Counted from the stretch's first letter, positions 45,132 to 54,836 are shown. The stretch is 64,000 nt of DNA from Actinobacteria bacterium HGW-Actinobacteria-4 (GCA_002841315.1 PHEW01000005.1:118564-182563), one strand, 5' to 3'. The notes: generated from the sequence alone by a model not told the origin. Translations and numbers: made by a program.

Positions 45132-45217
45132 CACGCGGCAGGCCATTGGTCCCGAGTCTTCCATGGGATGATGCGAAACGATGAACCCCAGAAACTCGCA
45201 TCCCATAGGAGGGCTTC

Positions 45218-46339
45218 ATGGCGATCGCCATTGCCGCTGCACGTGAAAGCGCACCGAGCGACGGACGCGTGGCAGTCACGCCCGCTGTCGCAAGTGCCCT
45301 AGTCAAGACCGGAGCCCGCGTCCTGATCGAAGCCGGAGCCGGAGCCGGCGCCGCCTACACCGACGAGGACTACATCGCTGCTGGGGCAGAGGTGGTGGCC
45401 GCGGGGGCGCTGCTCAAGAACGCGGACATCCTGCTCGCGGTTGGCACACCAGCCGCCGCGACGCTGAAGGCCATGCGCAAAGACCAAGTGTTGATCGGCC
45501 TCTTTGAAGCGTGGGGTGACCCCAAAACGTGGGACGCCGTGACCGCCAAGGGCGTCACGGTCATCGACCTCGCGAAGTTACCTCGGCAGATCAGCCGCGC
45601 ACAGACCATGGACGTCCTCAGTTCGCAGGCCTCGATCGCTGGCTACCGTGCCGCCATCGTCGCAGCGGAAGCCTATGGCCGCTACTTCCCGATGATGGTG
45701 ACCGCGGCAGGCACCGCAAAGCCCGCCTCGGTGCTGGTGCTGGGCGCTGGCGTCGCAGGCCTGCAGGCCATCGCAACCGCCCGCCGACTGGGCTCCAGGG
45801 TGACCGGATATGACGTCCGCCCTGCCGCCCGCGAAGAAGTGACCTCGCTAGGTGCACAGTTCCTCACCACGAAAGTGGCGTCGGCCGATGGCGCTGGCGG
45901 CTATGCGCGCGAACTCACCAAAGAGGAAGCAGCTGAGCAACAGCGCGAGCTGGGTGAAGCGATTGCCAAGTTTGACGTGGTTATCACGACGGCTCGAGTG
46001 CCCGGACGCAAGCCGCCGCTCTTGGTCACCAAAGAGACCGTGGCCGCAATGCGCCGCGGATCCGTGGTGGTTGACCTCGCCGCCGGACCACTCGGTGGCA
46101 ACGTTGCTGGTGTGGTCCAAGATCAGCGCACCGTCACCAAAGGCGGCGTGACCCTGATTGGCGCCGAGTCCCTGGCCGCACACATGGCGCCCGCAGCGTC
46201 GGACGCTTTCTCCAAGAACCTGGCCGCCGTCGTGACCAGCCTCATCAAGGACGGCCAGATCGTGGTCAATCCGGAGGACGAAGTGATTGGCGCGATGCTC
46301 GTGCAACCGGCACGCAAGACTGAAGGAGCCAACGCATGA
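45218..46339 (+). CDS. pntAA: NAD(P) transhydrogenase alpha subunit, part 1
   Basis: A 373-residue NAD(H)-binding domain I protein of proton-translocating transhydrogenase. GVAGLQAIATARRLGSRVTGYDVRP is the nucleotide-binding fold and RPAAREEVTSLGAQF follows as in the family. The split arrangement (PntAA, PntAB, PntB) is common in actinobacteria. AGGAGGGCTTC precedes the ATG; a hairpin-like GGGATGATGCG...CGCATCCC lies in its leader. The complex uses the proton gradient to reduce NADP+ with NADH. The stop overlaps pntAB. Confidence 0.94.
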   Translation: MAIAIAAARESAPSDGRVAVTPAVASALVKTGARVLIEAGAGAGAAYTDEDYIAAGAEVVAAGALLKNADILLAVGTPAAATLKAMRKDQVLIGLFEAWGDPKTWDAVTAKGVTVIDLAKLPRQISRAQTMDVLSSQASIAGYRAAIVAAEAYGRYFPMMVTAAGTAKPASVLVLGAGVAGLQAIATARRLGSRVTGYDVRPAAREEVTSLGAQFLTTKVASADGAGGYARELTKEEAAEQQRELGEAIAKFDVVITTARVPGRKPPLLVTKETVAAMRRGSVVVDLAAGPLGGNVAGVVQDQRTVTKGGVTLIGAESLAAHMAPAASDAFSKNLAAVVTSLIKDGQIVVNPEDEVIGAMLVQPARKTEGANA

Positions 46340-46668
46340 CCCCCGAACTGATCAACGACCTGGGGCTGTTTGTGCTCGCCCTGCTGGTGGGCTTCGAAGT
46401 GATCTCGAAGATCCCTGCCACCCTCCACACGCCCATGATGTCTGGCGCCAACTCGATCCACGGGGTCATCCTCGTGGGCGCGGTGCTGATCGCGGGTCTG
46501 GTGGACTCGCCCATCGGCTACGTGCTGACCTTCATCGCAGCGGCCTTCGCCGCCATGAACGTGGTGGGTGGCTACGTGGTGACCGACCGCATGCTCGGAA
46601 TGTTCAAGGCGCCTCGAGCCAAGGCGCCGGCGCCCAGCGACAACGCAGACCAGGAGACCTCCGCATGA
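46336..46668 (+). CDS. pntAB: NAD(P) transhydrogenase alpha subunit, part 2
   Basis: A 110-residue membrane component with three or four spans, LFVLALLVGFEVISKIPATLHTP being the conserved family opening. It forms part of the proton channel between domains I and III. Translationally coupled on both sides by ATGA overlaps with pntAA and pntB. Confidence 0.92.
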   Translation: MTPELINDLGLFVLALLVGFEVISKIPATLHTPMMSGANSIHGVILVGAVLIAGLVDSPIGYVLTFIAAAFAAMNVVGGYVVTDRMLGMFKAPRAKAPAPSDNADQETSA

Positions 46669-48086
46669 GCACCCTCGAACTTGTGATCCGACTGGTGTAC
46701 TTGGTCGCCGCGGTTGGCTTTGTGATCGGGCTGCACATGATGCGCTCGCCTGCAACGGCCCGCAAGGGAAACTTTGTGAGCGCGGCAGGCATGTTCGCGG
46801 CGATCGTCGCGACGGTACTGCTCGTGGCAGACGGAGAGTTGGGCTTCCGGGTGACCACGTGGGGCTGGCTCGCGCTCGCGGGCGGCACCCTGGTGGGTAC
46901 TGCAGGCGGATGGGGCGGCGCACGCGTGGTCAAGATGACCGCGATGCCGCAACTCGTATCGATCTTTAACGCGGTCGGCGGCGGCGCAGCTGCTGTGGTC
47001 GCGATCGTGGACTTCATGCGGATCGGGGTAGGTCACGCACCCGAGCCGGCCTTCACCATCCCCGTCTCGCTTGACGTGCTGATCGGTGCGGTGACGTTCT
47101 CCGGCTCGCTGATCGCCGCAGGCAAACTGCAGGGCTGGGTATCCGGCTCGCCCATCCTGTTCCCGGGCTCACGCCTGCTGTCAACGCTGAGCGCGCTAGC
47201 TGGCCTAGCTGGTGTGGTGATCGTGGTCGCGAACCCCTCCACCTGGGCGCTGATGGTGGTGCTGGGTGCCTCATTGGCATTCGGTGTGCTGATGGTGCTG
47301 CCGATTGGTGGCGCGGACATGCCAGTGGTGGTGTCGCTGCTCAACGCGTTCACCGGTCTCGCGGTAGCCATGGCGGGCTTTGTGCTCAGCAATGACATCC
47401 TGATCATCGCCGGTGCGCTGGTGGGTGCGTCGGGCGCCATCTTGACCAAGCTCATGGCCGACGCCATGAACCGTTCTGTCATGGCCATCATGGTGGGTGG
47501 GTTCGGCACCGGGGACTCTGCGGCTGGCGCTGCTGGGGCCGAGGGTGCCGCAGACGTGCGCAGCACCGACGTCGACGACGTCGCTATCCAGCTGGCGTAT
47601 GCGAGCAAGGTCATCATCGTTCCCGGCTACGGTCTTGCGGCCGCGCAAGCGCAACGCGAAGCAGGGGAGTTGGGGGCTGTGCTCGCCGAACGTGGCATCA
47701 CCGTCTACTACGCCATCCACCCCGTCGCAGGACGCATGCCTGGGCACATGAACGTGTTGCTCGCTGAAGCTGACGTCCCGTACACGCAGCTCAAGGAGAT
47801 GGACGAGGTCAACCCAGAGTTCGACACCTGCGATGTTGCACTCGTGGTTGGTGCCAACGATGTCACCAACCCCGCCGCACGCCGCGAAGGCAACGCGATC
47901 TCCGGGATGCCGATCCTGGATGTGGACAAGGCGCGGTCCATCGTGGTGGTGAAGCGCGGCATGGGTCAGGGCTACGCAGGGCTTCAGAACGAGCTCTACT
48001 CCGACCCCAAGACGGGCATGCTGTTCGCGGACGCCAAGAAGGGCCTGACGGCGCTCCTGGCTGCGGTCAAGGAGACCGTGGCCTAG
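46665..48086 (+). CDS. pntB: NAD(P) transhydrogenase beta subunit
   Basis: A 473-residue protein: about nine spans (TMARKGNF-like region reads TARKGNFVSAAGM), then the NADP(H)-binding domain III with VIIVPGYGLAAAQAQ, GRMPGHMNVLLAEADVPY and VALVVGANDVTNPAAR. ATG 46665 overlaps the pntAB stop. Placed between pyruvate formate-lyase and the AdhE/OFA genes, it may provide NADPH from the NADH surplus of sugar fermentation. Confidence 0.94.
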   Translation: MSTLELVIRLVYLVAAVGFVIGLHMMRSPATARKGNFVSAAGMFAAIVATVLLVADGELGFRVTTWGWLALAGGTLVGTAGGWGGARVVKMTAMPQLVSIFNAVGGGAAAVVAIVDFMRIGVGHAPEPAFTIPVSLDVLIGAVTFSGSLIAAGKLQGWVSGSPILFPGSRLLSTLSALAGLAGVVIVVANPSTWALMVVLGASLAFGVLMVLPIGGADMPVVVSLLNAFTGLAVAMAGFVLSNDILIIAGALVGASGAILTKLMADAMNRSVMAIMVGGFGTGDSAAGAAGAEGAADVRSTDVDDVAIQLAYASKVIIVPGYGLAAAQAQREAGELGAVLAERGITVYYAIHPVAGRMPGHMNVLLAEADVPYTQLKEMDEVNPEFDTCDVALVVGANDVTNPAARREGNAISGMPILDVDKARSIVVVKRGMGQGYAGLQNELYSDPKTGMLFADAKKGLTALLAAVKETVA

Positions 48087-48226
48087 GGCGCGAGCTGTCC
48101 CGGGCCGTCCACACGGCACCTCAACCGCAGTGCGCGTCCTTGGTGAGCTCCAGTGTCGATCTTGCGAAACCGACCAGGGGCGACGCGTGGCGCGCGAGCG
48201 AGTGAAGCCGGACCCATGGAACCGAT

Positions 48227-48240
48227 CTTGGTGACCAAAG
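48227..48240. promoter_or_regulatory. inverted repeat CTTGGTGACCAAAG upstream of the OFA-family carrier
   Basis: TTGGT-G-ACCAA is a perfect short inverted repeat 68 bases before the MFS start. The same half-sites, wider apart, recur before adhE at 49941-49959. They resemble the TTGGT/ACCAA halves of FadR-type GntR operators, but spacing differs from that family. Confidence 0.3.
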
Positions 48241-48307
48241 TCCCGCGCATCCGGAGAGTTCGGGCAGGACCATGGTGTCATCAGGCACCACTCACAAGGA
48301 GATACTC

Positions 48308-49693
48308 ATGTTGGCAGTCCTCGACCGCAGTCGTACTGTTGCCCCTGCGGGATACAACCGGTGGCTGGTACCCCCGGCCGCGCTTGCCGTCCACCTCAGC
48401 ATTGGCCAGGTGTACGCACTCAGCGTCTTCAAGGACGCGCTCCGCGACCGCTTTGACGCCTCGCACACGCAGATCGGTGTGATCTTCTCGATAGCGATCG
48501 TGATGCTGGGCCTGTCCGCAGCCTTTGGTGGTCGCTGGATGGAGCGCAGCGGCCCGCGCAAGACCATGGTGGTGGCCGCGCTCGCGTGGTCCATGGGATT
48601 TGTCGTGGGCTCGCTCGGCATCTACACGGGCCAACTCTGGCTGGTCTACGTGGGGTACGGCTTCATTGGCGGCATCGGCCTGGGGTTGGGCTACATCTCC
48701 CCGGTGTCCACGCTCATCAAGTGGTTCCCTGACCGTCCGGGTCTCGCAACCGGCCTTGCGATCATGGGCTTCGGTGGTGGCGCCATGCTGGCCTCCCCAC
48801 TGTCGAGCTTCCTCCTGGGCTTCTACGCGGACACCCAGGCAGCGGCTCTCGTCCCGGCATGGCTCACCATGGGTGCCATCTACTTTGTGCTCATGATGCT
48901 TGGCGCGATCGTCATCAAGGTCCCGGCCAAGGGGTGGGCCCCAGCGGGCTACGTCCCCAAGGCCGTTGCTACCAAGTTGTCGTCCGGTGGTCAGGTCAAT
49001 GCCAAGAACGCCATCAAGACGCGGTCTTTCTGGTTCCTGTGGATTGTGTTGTTCACCAACGTGACTGCGGGCATTGGCATCCTCGAGAACGCCAGCCCCA
49101 TGATCCAGGACTTCTTCCCAGGCATCACGGTCGCCGCAGCGGCTGGCTTCGTAGGAGTGCTGTCGCTGGCCAACATGGCGGGGCGCATCGGGTGGTCTAG
49201 CCTGTCCGACCACATGGGCCGTAAGCGCACGTACATCATGTACTTGGGCGTGGGCGCTGCGCTCTACACCGGCATCGCACTCGCGGGCGGTTCCTCGATC
49301 GTGCTGTTCGTCCTGTTCGCCGTGTTCATCTTGTCCTTCTACGGCGGCGGATTCGCGACGATTCCTGCCTACCTCAAGGACGTGTTCGGAGAGTTCGAGG
49401 TTGGCGCCATCCACGGCCGGCTGCTCACTGCATGGTCTGCGGCCGGCGTTGCGGGTCCGTTGATTGTCAACTCCGTGCTCGACCGTCTCGAAGCGAGCGG
49501 AGCGACCGGCGCGGCCCTGTACCGGCCATCGCTCCTGATCATGGTGGGCGTGCTTGTTGTGGGCTTCATCGCCAACGTGTTGGTGCGCCCCGTGGACTCC
49601 AAGTACCACGAGCACGCTGACTCCGTGCCAGACCACGAAAACCACCACGCTGACGAGGCACCCGCGCTCGTTGGTGCCGGAAAGAAGGGCTAG
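48308..49693 (+). CDS. MFS transporter of the oxalate/formate antiporter (OFA) family
   Basis: A 461-residue twelve-span carrier. The start region WLVPPAALAVHLSIGQVYALSVF is typical of OFA proteins, and between spans 2 and 3 there is GGRWMERSGPRKTM. OFA members exchange small mono- and dicarboxylates such as formate, oxalate or lactate. With pflB upstream, adhE downstream and no FocA channel in the window, formate or another fermentation acid is the likeliest substrate. AAGGAG precedes ATG 48308. A 44-residue membrane protein follows after two bases. Confidence 0.88.
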   Translation: MLAVLDRSRTVAPAGYNRWLVPPAALAVHLSIGQVYALSVFKDALRDRFDASHTQIGVIFSIAIVMLGLSAAFGGRWMERSGPRKTMVVAALAWSMGFVVGSLGIYTGQLWLVYVGYGFIGGIGLGLGYISPVSTLIKWFPDRPGLATGLAIMGFGGGAMLASPLSSFLLGFYADTQAAALVPAWLTMGAIYFVLMMLGAIVIKVPAKGWAPAGYVPKAVATKLSSGGQVNAKNAIKTRSFWFLWIVLFTNVTAGIGILENASPMIQDFFPGITVAAAAGFVGVLSLANMAGRIGWSSLSDHMGRKRTYIMYLGVGAALYTGIALAGGSSIVLFVLFAVFILSFYGGGFATIPAYLKDVFGEFEVGAIHGRLLTAWSAAGVAGPLIVNSVLDRLEASGATGAALYRPSLLIMVGVLVVGFIANVLVRPVDSKYHEHADSVPDHENHHADEAPALVGAGKKG

Positions 49694-49695
49694 TC

Positions 49696-49830
49696 ATGAG
49701 CGACACCACGAAGCACGAAGGCACCCGCCGCTACCCCCTCGCGATGGCGCTGTGGGTGGTCGTGGGAGCGGGCCTGTTCTATGGCATCAGCCAGACGGTC
49801 ATCAAGGCATCAGCACTGTTCACGGGCTGA
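49696..49830 (+). CDS. small membrane companion of the OFA carrier
   Basis: A 44-residue protein starting two bases after the MFS stop: a polar N terminus with MSDTTKHEGTRRYPLAMALW and one span (VVVGAGLFYGISQTV). Short single-span proteins at this place are known for OFA-type carriers and are annotated as MFS small subunits. The tight spacing, the span and an intrinsic terminator straight after support a real gene. Function is probably stability or activity of the carrier. Confidence 0.8.
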   Translation: MSDTTKHEGTRRYPLAMALWVVVGAGLFYGISQTVIKASALFTG

Positions 49831-49848
49831 CGTCCTCCCCAGAGCGCA

Positions 49849-49892
49849 CCGGGCTTGGGTTCCTCCTCACGGAGGGCCCAGGCCCGGTTTTT
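49849..49892 (+). terminator. Rho-independent terminator after the OFA carrier genes
   Basis: CCGGGCTTGGG pairs with CCCAGGCCCGG across an inner CCTCC/GGAGG stem, followed by TTTTT at 49888-49892. It is the clearest intrinsic terminator of the window and separates the carrier operon from adhE. Confidence 0.85.
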
Positions 49893-49937
49893 GTGTGCGG
49901 CCGATGCTGTCGTTCCGGGCCACGCGGCCAGTTCCAG

Positions 49938-49961
49938 GGCCTTGGTCCTGGGACCAAAGCC
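49938..49961. promoter_or_regulatory. inverted repeat in the adhE upstream region
   Basis: GGCcTTGGTCC-TG-GGACCAAaGCC is an imperfect inverted repeat about 90 bases before adhE. It might be an operator or a leader hairpin. Its TTGGT/ACCAA arms recall the element before the OFA carrier gene. Confidence 0.45.
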
Positions 49962-50049
49962 GTGACGGAAGCGTGGTTTTGGGGCTTAGCGTGAGCAGTG
50001 GGAGAAGGGTCCAGATCAAGGGCCGGCCCACTGAGAGGGAGAGAATCCA

Positions 50050-52767
50050 ATGACCACCACAGCCCCCGACACGAAGCTCACCGACGTGGCGCAGCCTTCC
50101 GTGGCTGACCACATCGACGCACTGGTCGCGAACGCACAGCGAGCCCTCGAGGCCTACGCTGACTTCGACCAAGAAGCGATCAACCACCTCGTCAAGAAGG
50201 CCTCGGTAGCCGCACTCAACCAACACGGCAACCTTGCGGTGCTCGCGGTTGAAGAAACCGGCCGCGGCGTCTTCGAAGACAAGGCCGTGAAGAACATCTT
50301 CGCGTGTGAGCACGTCACCCACTCGATGGGCCCCATGAAGACCGTGGGCGTCATCCACGAAGACCCCATCCTGGGTATCACTGAGATCGCCGAGCCCGTG
50401 GGCGTCATCGCCGGCCTCACCCCGGTGACCAACCCCACGTCGACCGCGATCTTCAAGTCGCTGATCGCTATCAAGACCCGTAACCCGATCATCTTCTCGT
50501 TCCACCCGTCGGCACAGAAGTCGTCGATCGCGGCTGCCAAGGTGGTGCGCGACGCGGCGGTAGCTGCAGGCGCCCCGGAGCACTGTGTGCAGTGGGTGGA
50601 GACGCCATCAATCGAGGCAACTGGCCTGTTGATGAACCACGACGGCGTCGCGCTGATCCTCGCCACTGGCGGCAACGCGATGGTGAAGGCAGCGTACTCG
50701 TGCGGCAAGCCCGCCCTGGGCGTGGGCGCAGGAAACGTTCCCGCGTACATCCACACCAGCGCGAAGATCAAGCGTGCCGTGAACGACGTCACCATGTCGA
50801 AGTCCTTCGACAACGGCATGGTGTGCGCCTCGGAGCAGGCCGTCATCATTGACGACGCGATCTACGACGAGGTCCTCAGCGAGTTCGACCGGTTGCACGC
50901 CTACCGTTGCACCAGCGAAGACAAGGCCAAGCTTGAGCAGTTCATCTTTGGCGTCACCGCCAACGGCACCAACTGCGCTGGAGCCAAACTCAACGCGGAC
51001 GCCGTGGGCAAGACCCCGCAGTGGATCGCCGAGCAGGCCGGATTCTCCGTTCCCGAGGACACCTCGATCATCATGGCCGAGGTTGCCGAAGTGGGCGAGA
51101 ACGAGCCGCTTACGCGCGAGAAGTTGTGCCCCGTCATCGCTGTCCTGAGGGCACAGTCCACGGAGCAGGGCCTCACCATGGCCGAGCAGATGGTGGAGTT
51201 CCACGGACTCGGGCACAGCGCGGCTATCCACGCGACTGACGAAGACCTCATTCACGAGTTCGGAGCACGTGTCAAGGCAGTGCGAGTGATCGTCAACTCG
51301 CCGTCGAGTCACGGTGGAATCGGGGACATCTACAACGCGTTCCTGCCCTCGCTCACGCTCGGTTGCGGCTCCTATGGCCACAACTCGGTCTCCAACAACG
51401 TGACGGCAGTCAACCTGATTAACGTCAAGCGCATCGGCCGGAGGAACAACAACATGCAGTGGTTCAAGGTTCCCGCGAAGACCTACTTCGAGCCCAACGC
51501 CATCCAGTACTTGGTGGACATGCCCGACGTCGAACGGATCACCATTGTCACCGACGAGAACATGACTCGCTTGGGCATGGTCGACAAGGTGCTTGACGTA
51601 CTGCACCGCCGCGCCAACAGCATCTCGCTGCAGATCATCGACAACGTCGAGCCTGAGCCGAGCATCGCCACGGTGAAGAAGGGCGCAGAGATCATGCGCG
51701 CCTTCAACCCGGACACGATCATCGCGCTTGGCGGCGGTTCGCCCATGGACGCCGCGAAGGTCATGTGGTTGCTCTACGAGCACCCTGAGACCAACTTCAG
51801 CGACCTCAAGGAGAAGTTCTTCGACGTGCGCAAGCGCGCGTTCACCTTCCCCAAGCTGGGCGACCTGGCCAAGCTGGTGTGCATCCCGACCACGTCTGGC
51901 ACGGGTGCGGAAGTCACTCCATTCGCCGTGATCACGGACACGGAGACCGGACGTAAGTACCCGCTCGCGGACTACGCGCTGACGCCAACGGTCGCGATCA
52001 TTGACCCGGTACTCACCGCCAACCTCCCGGCACGTGTGGCTGCGGACTCGGGCTTCGACGCCCTGACCCACGCCACCGAAGCCTACGTCTCGGTGTACGC
52101 GAACGACTTCACCGACGGTATGGCGCTACAAGCCATCCGCATGGTGTTCGAGAACATCGCGACGTCGGTCAACAGCGGCCCGGACAAGGAGAAGGCGCGC
52201 GAGAAGATGCACAACGCCGCGACCATCGCGGGCATGGCCTTCGGCAACGCCTTCTTGGGGCTGGTCCACGCGATGAGCCACGTCACCGGATCCATGTTCC
52301 ACGTGGCCCACGGACGCACCAACGCGATCTACCTGCCACACGTGGTTCGCTACAACGGCAAGGTGCCCACCAAGGCCACCAGTTGGCCCAAGTACGAGCA
52401 CTACGTGGCACCCGAGCGGTTCCAGGAGATCGCCAAGACGCTGGGACTCGATCACGAGACCCCGGAGATCGCCGTCGAGGCTTACGCCAAGGCGATCGAA
52501 GACTTGCGCGATCAGGTAGGGATCGAACGGTCCTTCCAGCAGGCGGGTGTTGACGAGGCCGAGTTCATGAGCAGCCTCGACACGCTGGCCATGAACGCCT
52601 ATGAAGACCAGTGCGCACCCGCCAACCCGCGGATGCCGATGCTGGACGACATGAAGGTCATGATGGAGGCCGCTTACTACGGCACGTCCTTCGACGCAGT
52701 CCGCAAGGGTGCCGTCAAGGAGGCCGCTCCGAAGACCGAAGGCAAGAAGCGCTCCGCGAAGGCGTAA
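50050..52767 (+). CDS. adhE: bifunctional acetaldehyde-CoA/alcohol dehydrogenase
   Basis: A 905-residue fusion. The N-terminal aldehyde dehydrogenase (1-440) reduces acetyl-CoA to acetaldehyde; the catalytic Cys lies in NGMVCASEQAVI and TGGNAMVKAAYSCGKPALG binds the cofactor. The C-terminal iron alcohol dehydrogenase has ALGGGSPMDAAK, GFDALTHATEAYVSVYAND and HAMSHVTGSMFHVAHGRTN with iron ligands. It oxidises two NADH per acetyl-CoA to make ethanol, complementing PflB. AGAGGGAGAG precedes the ATG. A 15-bp stem terminator follows. Confidence 0.96.
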   Translation: MTTTAPDTKLTDVAQPSVADHIDALVANAQRALEAYADFDQEAINHLVKKASVAALNQHGNLAVLAVEETGRGVFEDKAVKNIFACEHVTHSMGPMKTVGVIHEDPILGITEIAEPVGVIAGLTPVTNPTSTAIFKSLIAIKTRNPIIFSFHPSAQKSSIAAAKVVRDAAVAAGAPEHCVQWVETPSIEATGLLMNHDGVALILATGGNAMVKAAYSCGKPALGVGAGNVPAYIHTSAKIKRAVNDVTMSKSFDNGMVCASEQAVIIDDAIYDEVLSEFDRLHAYRCTSEDKAKLEQFIFGVTANGTNCAGAKLNADAVGKTPQWIAEQAGFSVPEDTSIIMAEVAEVGENEPLTREKLCPVIAVLRAQSTEQGLTMAEQMVEFHGLGHSAAIHATDEDLIHEFGARVKAVRVIVNSPSSHGGIGDIYNAFLPSLTLGCGSYGHNSVSNNVTAVNLINVKRIGRRNNNMQWFKVPAKTYFEPNAIQYLVDMPDVERITIVTDENMTRLGMVDKVLDVLHRRANSISLQIIDNVEPEPSIATVKKGAEIMRAFNPDTIIALGGGSPMDAAKVMWLLYEHPETNFSDLKEKFFDVRKRAFTFPKLGDLAKLVCIPTTSGTGAEVTPFAVITDTETGRKYPLADYALTPTVAIIDPVLTANLPARVAADSGFDALTHATEAYVSVYANDFTDGMALQAIRMVFENIATSVNSGPDKEKAREKMHNAATIAGMAFGNAFLGLVHAMSHVTGSMFHVAHGRTNAIYLPHVVRYNGKVPTKATSWPKYEHYVAPERFQEIAKTLGLDHETPEIAVEAYAKAIEDLRDQVGIERSFQQAGVDEAEFMSSLDTLAMNAYEDQCAPANPRMPMLDDMKVMMEAAYYGTSFDAVRKGAVKEAAPKTEGKKRSAKA

Positions 52768-52785
52768 CTCACTTCACCTCCACTC

Positions 52786-52821
52786 GTCGCCCCCGGTTCG
52801 GTACCTCGAACCGGGGGCGAC
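52786..52821. terminator. hairpin terminator between adhE and prfB
   Basis: GTCGCCCCCGGTTCG and CGAACCGGGGGCGAC form a perfect 15-bp stem around GTACCT. No T-run follows, as is usual for high-GC actinobacterial terminators. Confidence 0.7.
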
Positions 52822-52866
52822 GTACGTCCGGAGCGGCACGGCGCGGGTCCACTAGACTGAGTTGTT

Positions 52867-53976
52867 GTGGCTACTGACTTTCCCGCCGAGATCGCGGCTT
52901 TGCGGAACACCTTTGCGCAGATTGAAGCCGTCTCCAACCCCGAAGCGCTCAAGTTGCGCCTGTCAGAACTGAGCGATGAAGCATCGTCCCCGGACCTGTG
53001 GGACAACCAAGACCACGCTCAAACCGTGACCACTGCACTGTCGAGCGTGCAGGGCGAACTCGAACGCCTGGCAACCTTCAAGAGTCGCATCGATGACCTT
53101 GAGGTGCTGGTCCAGATGGGCGTCGAAGGCGAAGACCAGGCCACGCTCGACGAAGCGCAGAACGAACTCGAGTCCATCCGGAAGGCGCTTGGGTTGCTTG
53201 AGATCCGTACCCTCATGACAGGCGAGTACGACGAACGCAACGCGGTGGTCTCCATCCGTTCTGGCGCGGGGGGGATCGACGCCGCGGACTTTGCCGAAAT
53301 GCTGATGCGCATGTACTTGCGGTGGGCGGAGCGCCACGGATACGAGACCAAGGTGCTCGACACGTCGTATGCCGAAGAGGCGGGGCTGAAGTCGGCGACG
53401 TTCGAGGTCAACGCGCCCTATGCGTTTGGGATTCTCTCGGTGGAGGCGGGCACCCACCGGCTGGTGCGCATCTCGCCATTCGATAACCAGGGCCGCCGCC
53501 AGACGTCTTTCGCGGCCGTCGAAGTGATTCCGCTGATCGAAGGGACCGACCACATCGAGATTCCGGACACCGACATTCGGGTCGATGTGTTCCGTTCGTC
53601 CGGTCCAGGTGGGCAGTCGGTGAACACCACTGACTCTGCTGTCCGTATCACCCACCTCCCCACCAACACCGTGGTATCGATGCAGAACGAGAAGAGCCAG
53701 ATCCAGAACCGCGCCGCGGCCATGCGTGTGCTCCAGTCGCGGCTCCTGCTCCTCAAGCGCGCAGAAGAGGCCGCAACCAAGAAGGAACTGGCAGGAGACG
53801 TCAAGGCTTCGTGGGGCGATCAAATGCGCTCCTACGTGTTGCAGCCCTACCAGATGGTCAAGGACCTGCGCACAGAGCACGAGTCCGGCAACACCTCTGG
53901 CGTCTTCGACGGCGAGATTGATGACTTCATCGATGCGGGCATTCGCTGGCGGCGCGGACTCGAGAAGGCAGGGTAG
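52867..53976 (+). CDS. prfB: peptide chain release factor 2
   Basis: A 369-residue release factor recognising UGA and UAA. The tripeptide anticodon SPF appears in [12 protein letters not shown], and [16 protein letters not shown] carries the GGQ that enters the peptidyl transferase centre. The frame is continuous, with no programmed frameshift site as in E. coli. GTG 52867 is the start (VATDFPAEI); TAGACT lies eight bases upstream. The order prfB-ftsE-ftsX-smpB matches mycobacteria. Confidence 0.96.
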   Translation: MATDFPAEIAALRNTFAQIEAVSNPEALKLRLSELSDEASSPDLWDNQDHAQTVTTALSSVQGELERLATFKSRIDDLEVLVQMGVEGEDQATLDEAQNELESIRKALGLLEIRTLMTGEYDERNAVVSIRSGAGGIDAADFAEMLMRMYLRWAERHGYETKVLDTSYAEEAGLKSATFEVNAPYAFGILSVEAGTHRLVRISPFDNQGRRQTSFAAVEVIPLIEGTDHIEIPDTDIRVDVFRSSGPGGQSVNTTDSAVRITHLPTNTVVSMQNEKSQIQNRAAAMRVLQSRLLLLKRAEEAATKKELAGDVKASWGDQMRSYVLQPYQMVKDLRTEHESGNTSGVFDGEIDDFIDAGIRWRRGLEKAG

Positions 53977-54143
53977 CCACTCCGACCGCTGTGATGTGTT
54001 GACGCGCAACGTCGGCACGGTGAAGGGCGTTGACACGGTGTGAGCAACCCCACGGCCCCGCGCGGCGCGCCTGAGCCAAGGTCCTATGGGGTGTTGCTTA
54101 CGATGCAAGTGGCACGAGTCCGTCCCCTCGCGCCTTGGATACC

Positions 54144-54836
54144 GTGATACGTCTACAGAACATCAGCAAGGTGTACTCCCGTGGTGCACGGCCTGCGCTC
54201 GCCGATATTGACGTCGAGATTGAGCGCGGGGACTTTGTGTTCCTTGTGGGCTCGTCCGGATCCGGCAAGTCCACGTTCCTCAAACTGGTTCTGCGCGAAG
54301 AGCGGCCGACGAGCGGCGACATTTACGTGGCCGGACGGCACCTGAACCGGCTCTCGAGCTGGCGAGTACCGCACCTGCGCCGCGAGATCGGGGCGGTGTT
54401 CCAAGACTTCCGCCTGCTGCCCAACAAGACTGTGTTTCAGAACGTGGCGTTCGCCTTACAAGTGATCGGCAAAGGGCGCCACCACATCGAGTCCACGGTG
54501 CCCGAGATGCTGGACCTGGTGGGGCTGGCAGGCAAAGAGCGGCGCATGCCCCACGAGCTTTCTGGTGGCGAGCAGCAGCGTGTGGCCATTGCCCGCGCCT
54601 TCGTCAACCACCCTCCCATCCTGTTGTGCGACGAGCCCACGGGAAACCTGGACCCAGGAACCTCGGTAGGGATCATGCGCCTGTTGGACCGGATCAATAG
54701 GACCGGCACCACGGTGCTCATGGCCACGCACGACGACGAAATCGTGGACCAGATGCGCAAGCGCGTCATCGAACTTCGTGGCGGGCAGCTGGTACGCGAC
54801 CAGGATCGCGGCGTCTACGGCCTGGAGAACGTATGA
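54144..54836 (+). CDS. ftsE: cell division ATP-binding protein FtsE
   Basis: A 230-residue ABC ATPase. Walker [16 protein letters not shown], signature [14 protein letters not shown], Walker [14 protein letters not shown]. With FtsX it signals across the membrane to murein hydrolases at the division septum. GTG 54144 is chosen because the product then starts [11 protein letters not shown] like other FtsE proteins; a TTG three codons earlier is possible. The stop overlaps ftsX (ATGA). Confidence 0.94.
   Translation: MIRLQNISKVYSRGARPALADIDVEIERGDFVFLVGSSGSGKSTFLKLVLREERPTSGDIYVAGRHLNRLSSWRVPHLRREIGAVFQDFRLLPNKTVFQNVAFALQVIGKGRHHIESTVPEMLDLVGLAGKERRMPHELSGGEQQRVAIARAFVNHPPILLCDEPTGNLDPGTSVGIMRLLDRINRTGTTVLMATHDDEIVDQMRKRVIELRGGQLVRDQDRGVYGLENV

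Noticed and set aside
48281..49648. 455-residue minus-strand frame opposite the OFA carrier
   Set aside because: His/Asp/Glu-rich low-complexity translation of the antisense strand; the plus strand carries clear membrane spans and family motifs.
50608..52071. 487-residue minus-strand frame opposite adhE
   Set aside because: No recognisable domain, and it overlaps the conserved catalytic regions of adhE completely.
52867..53000. Programmed frameshift in prfB
   Set aside because: The frame is uninterrupted from the GTG start and no in-frame TGA slippage site occurs.
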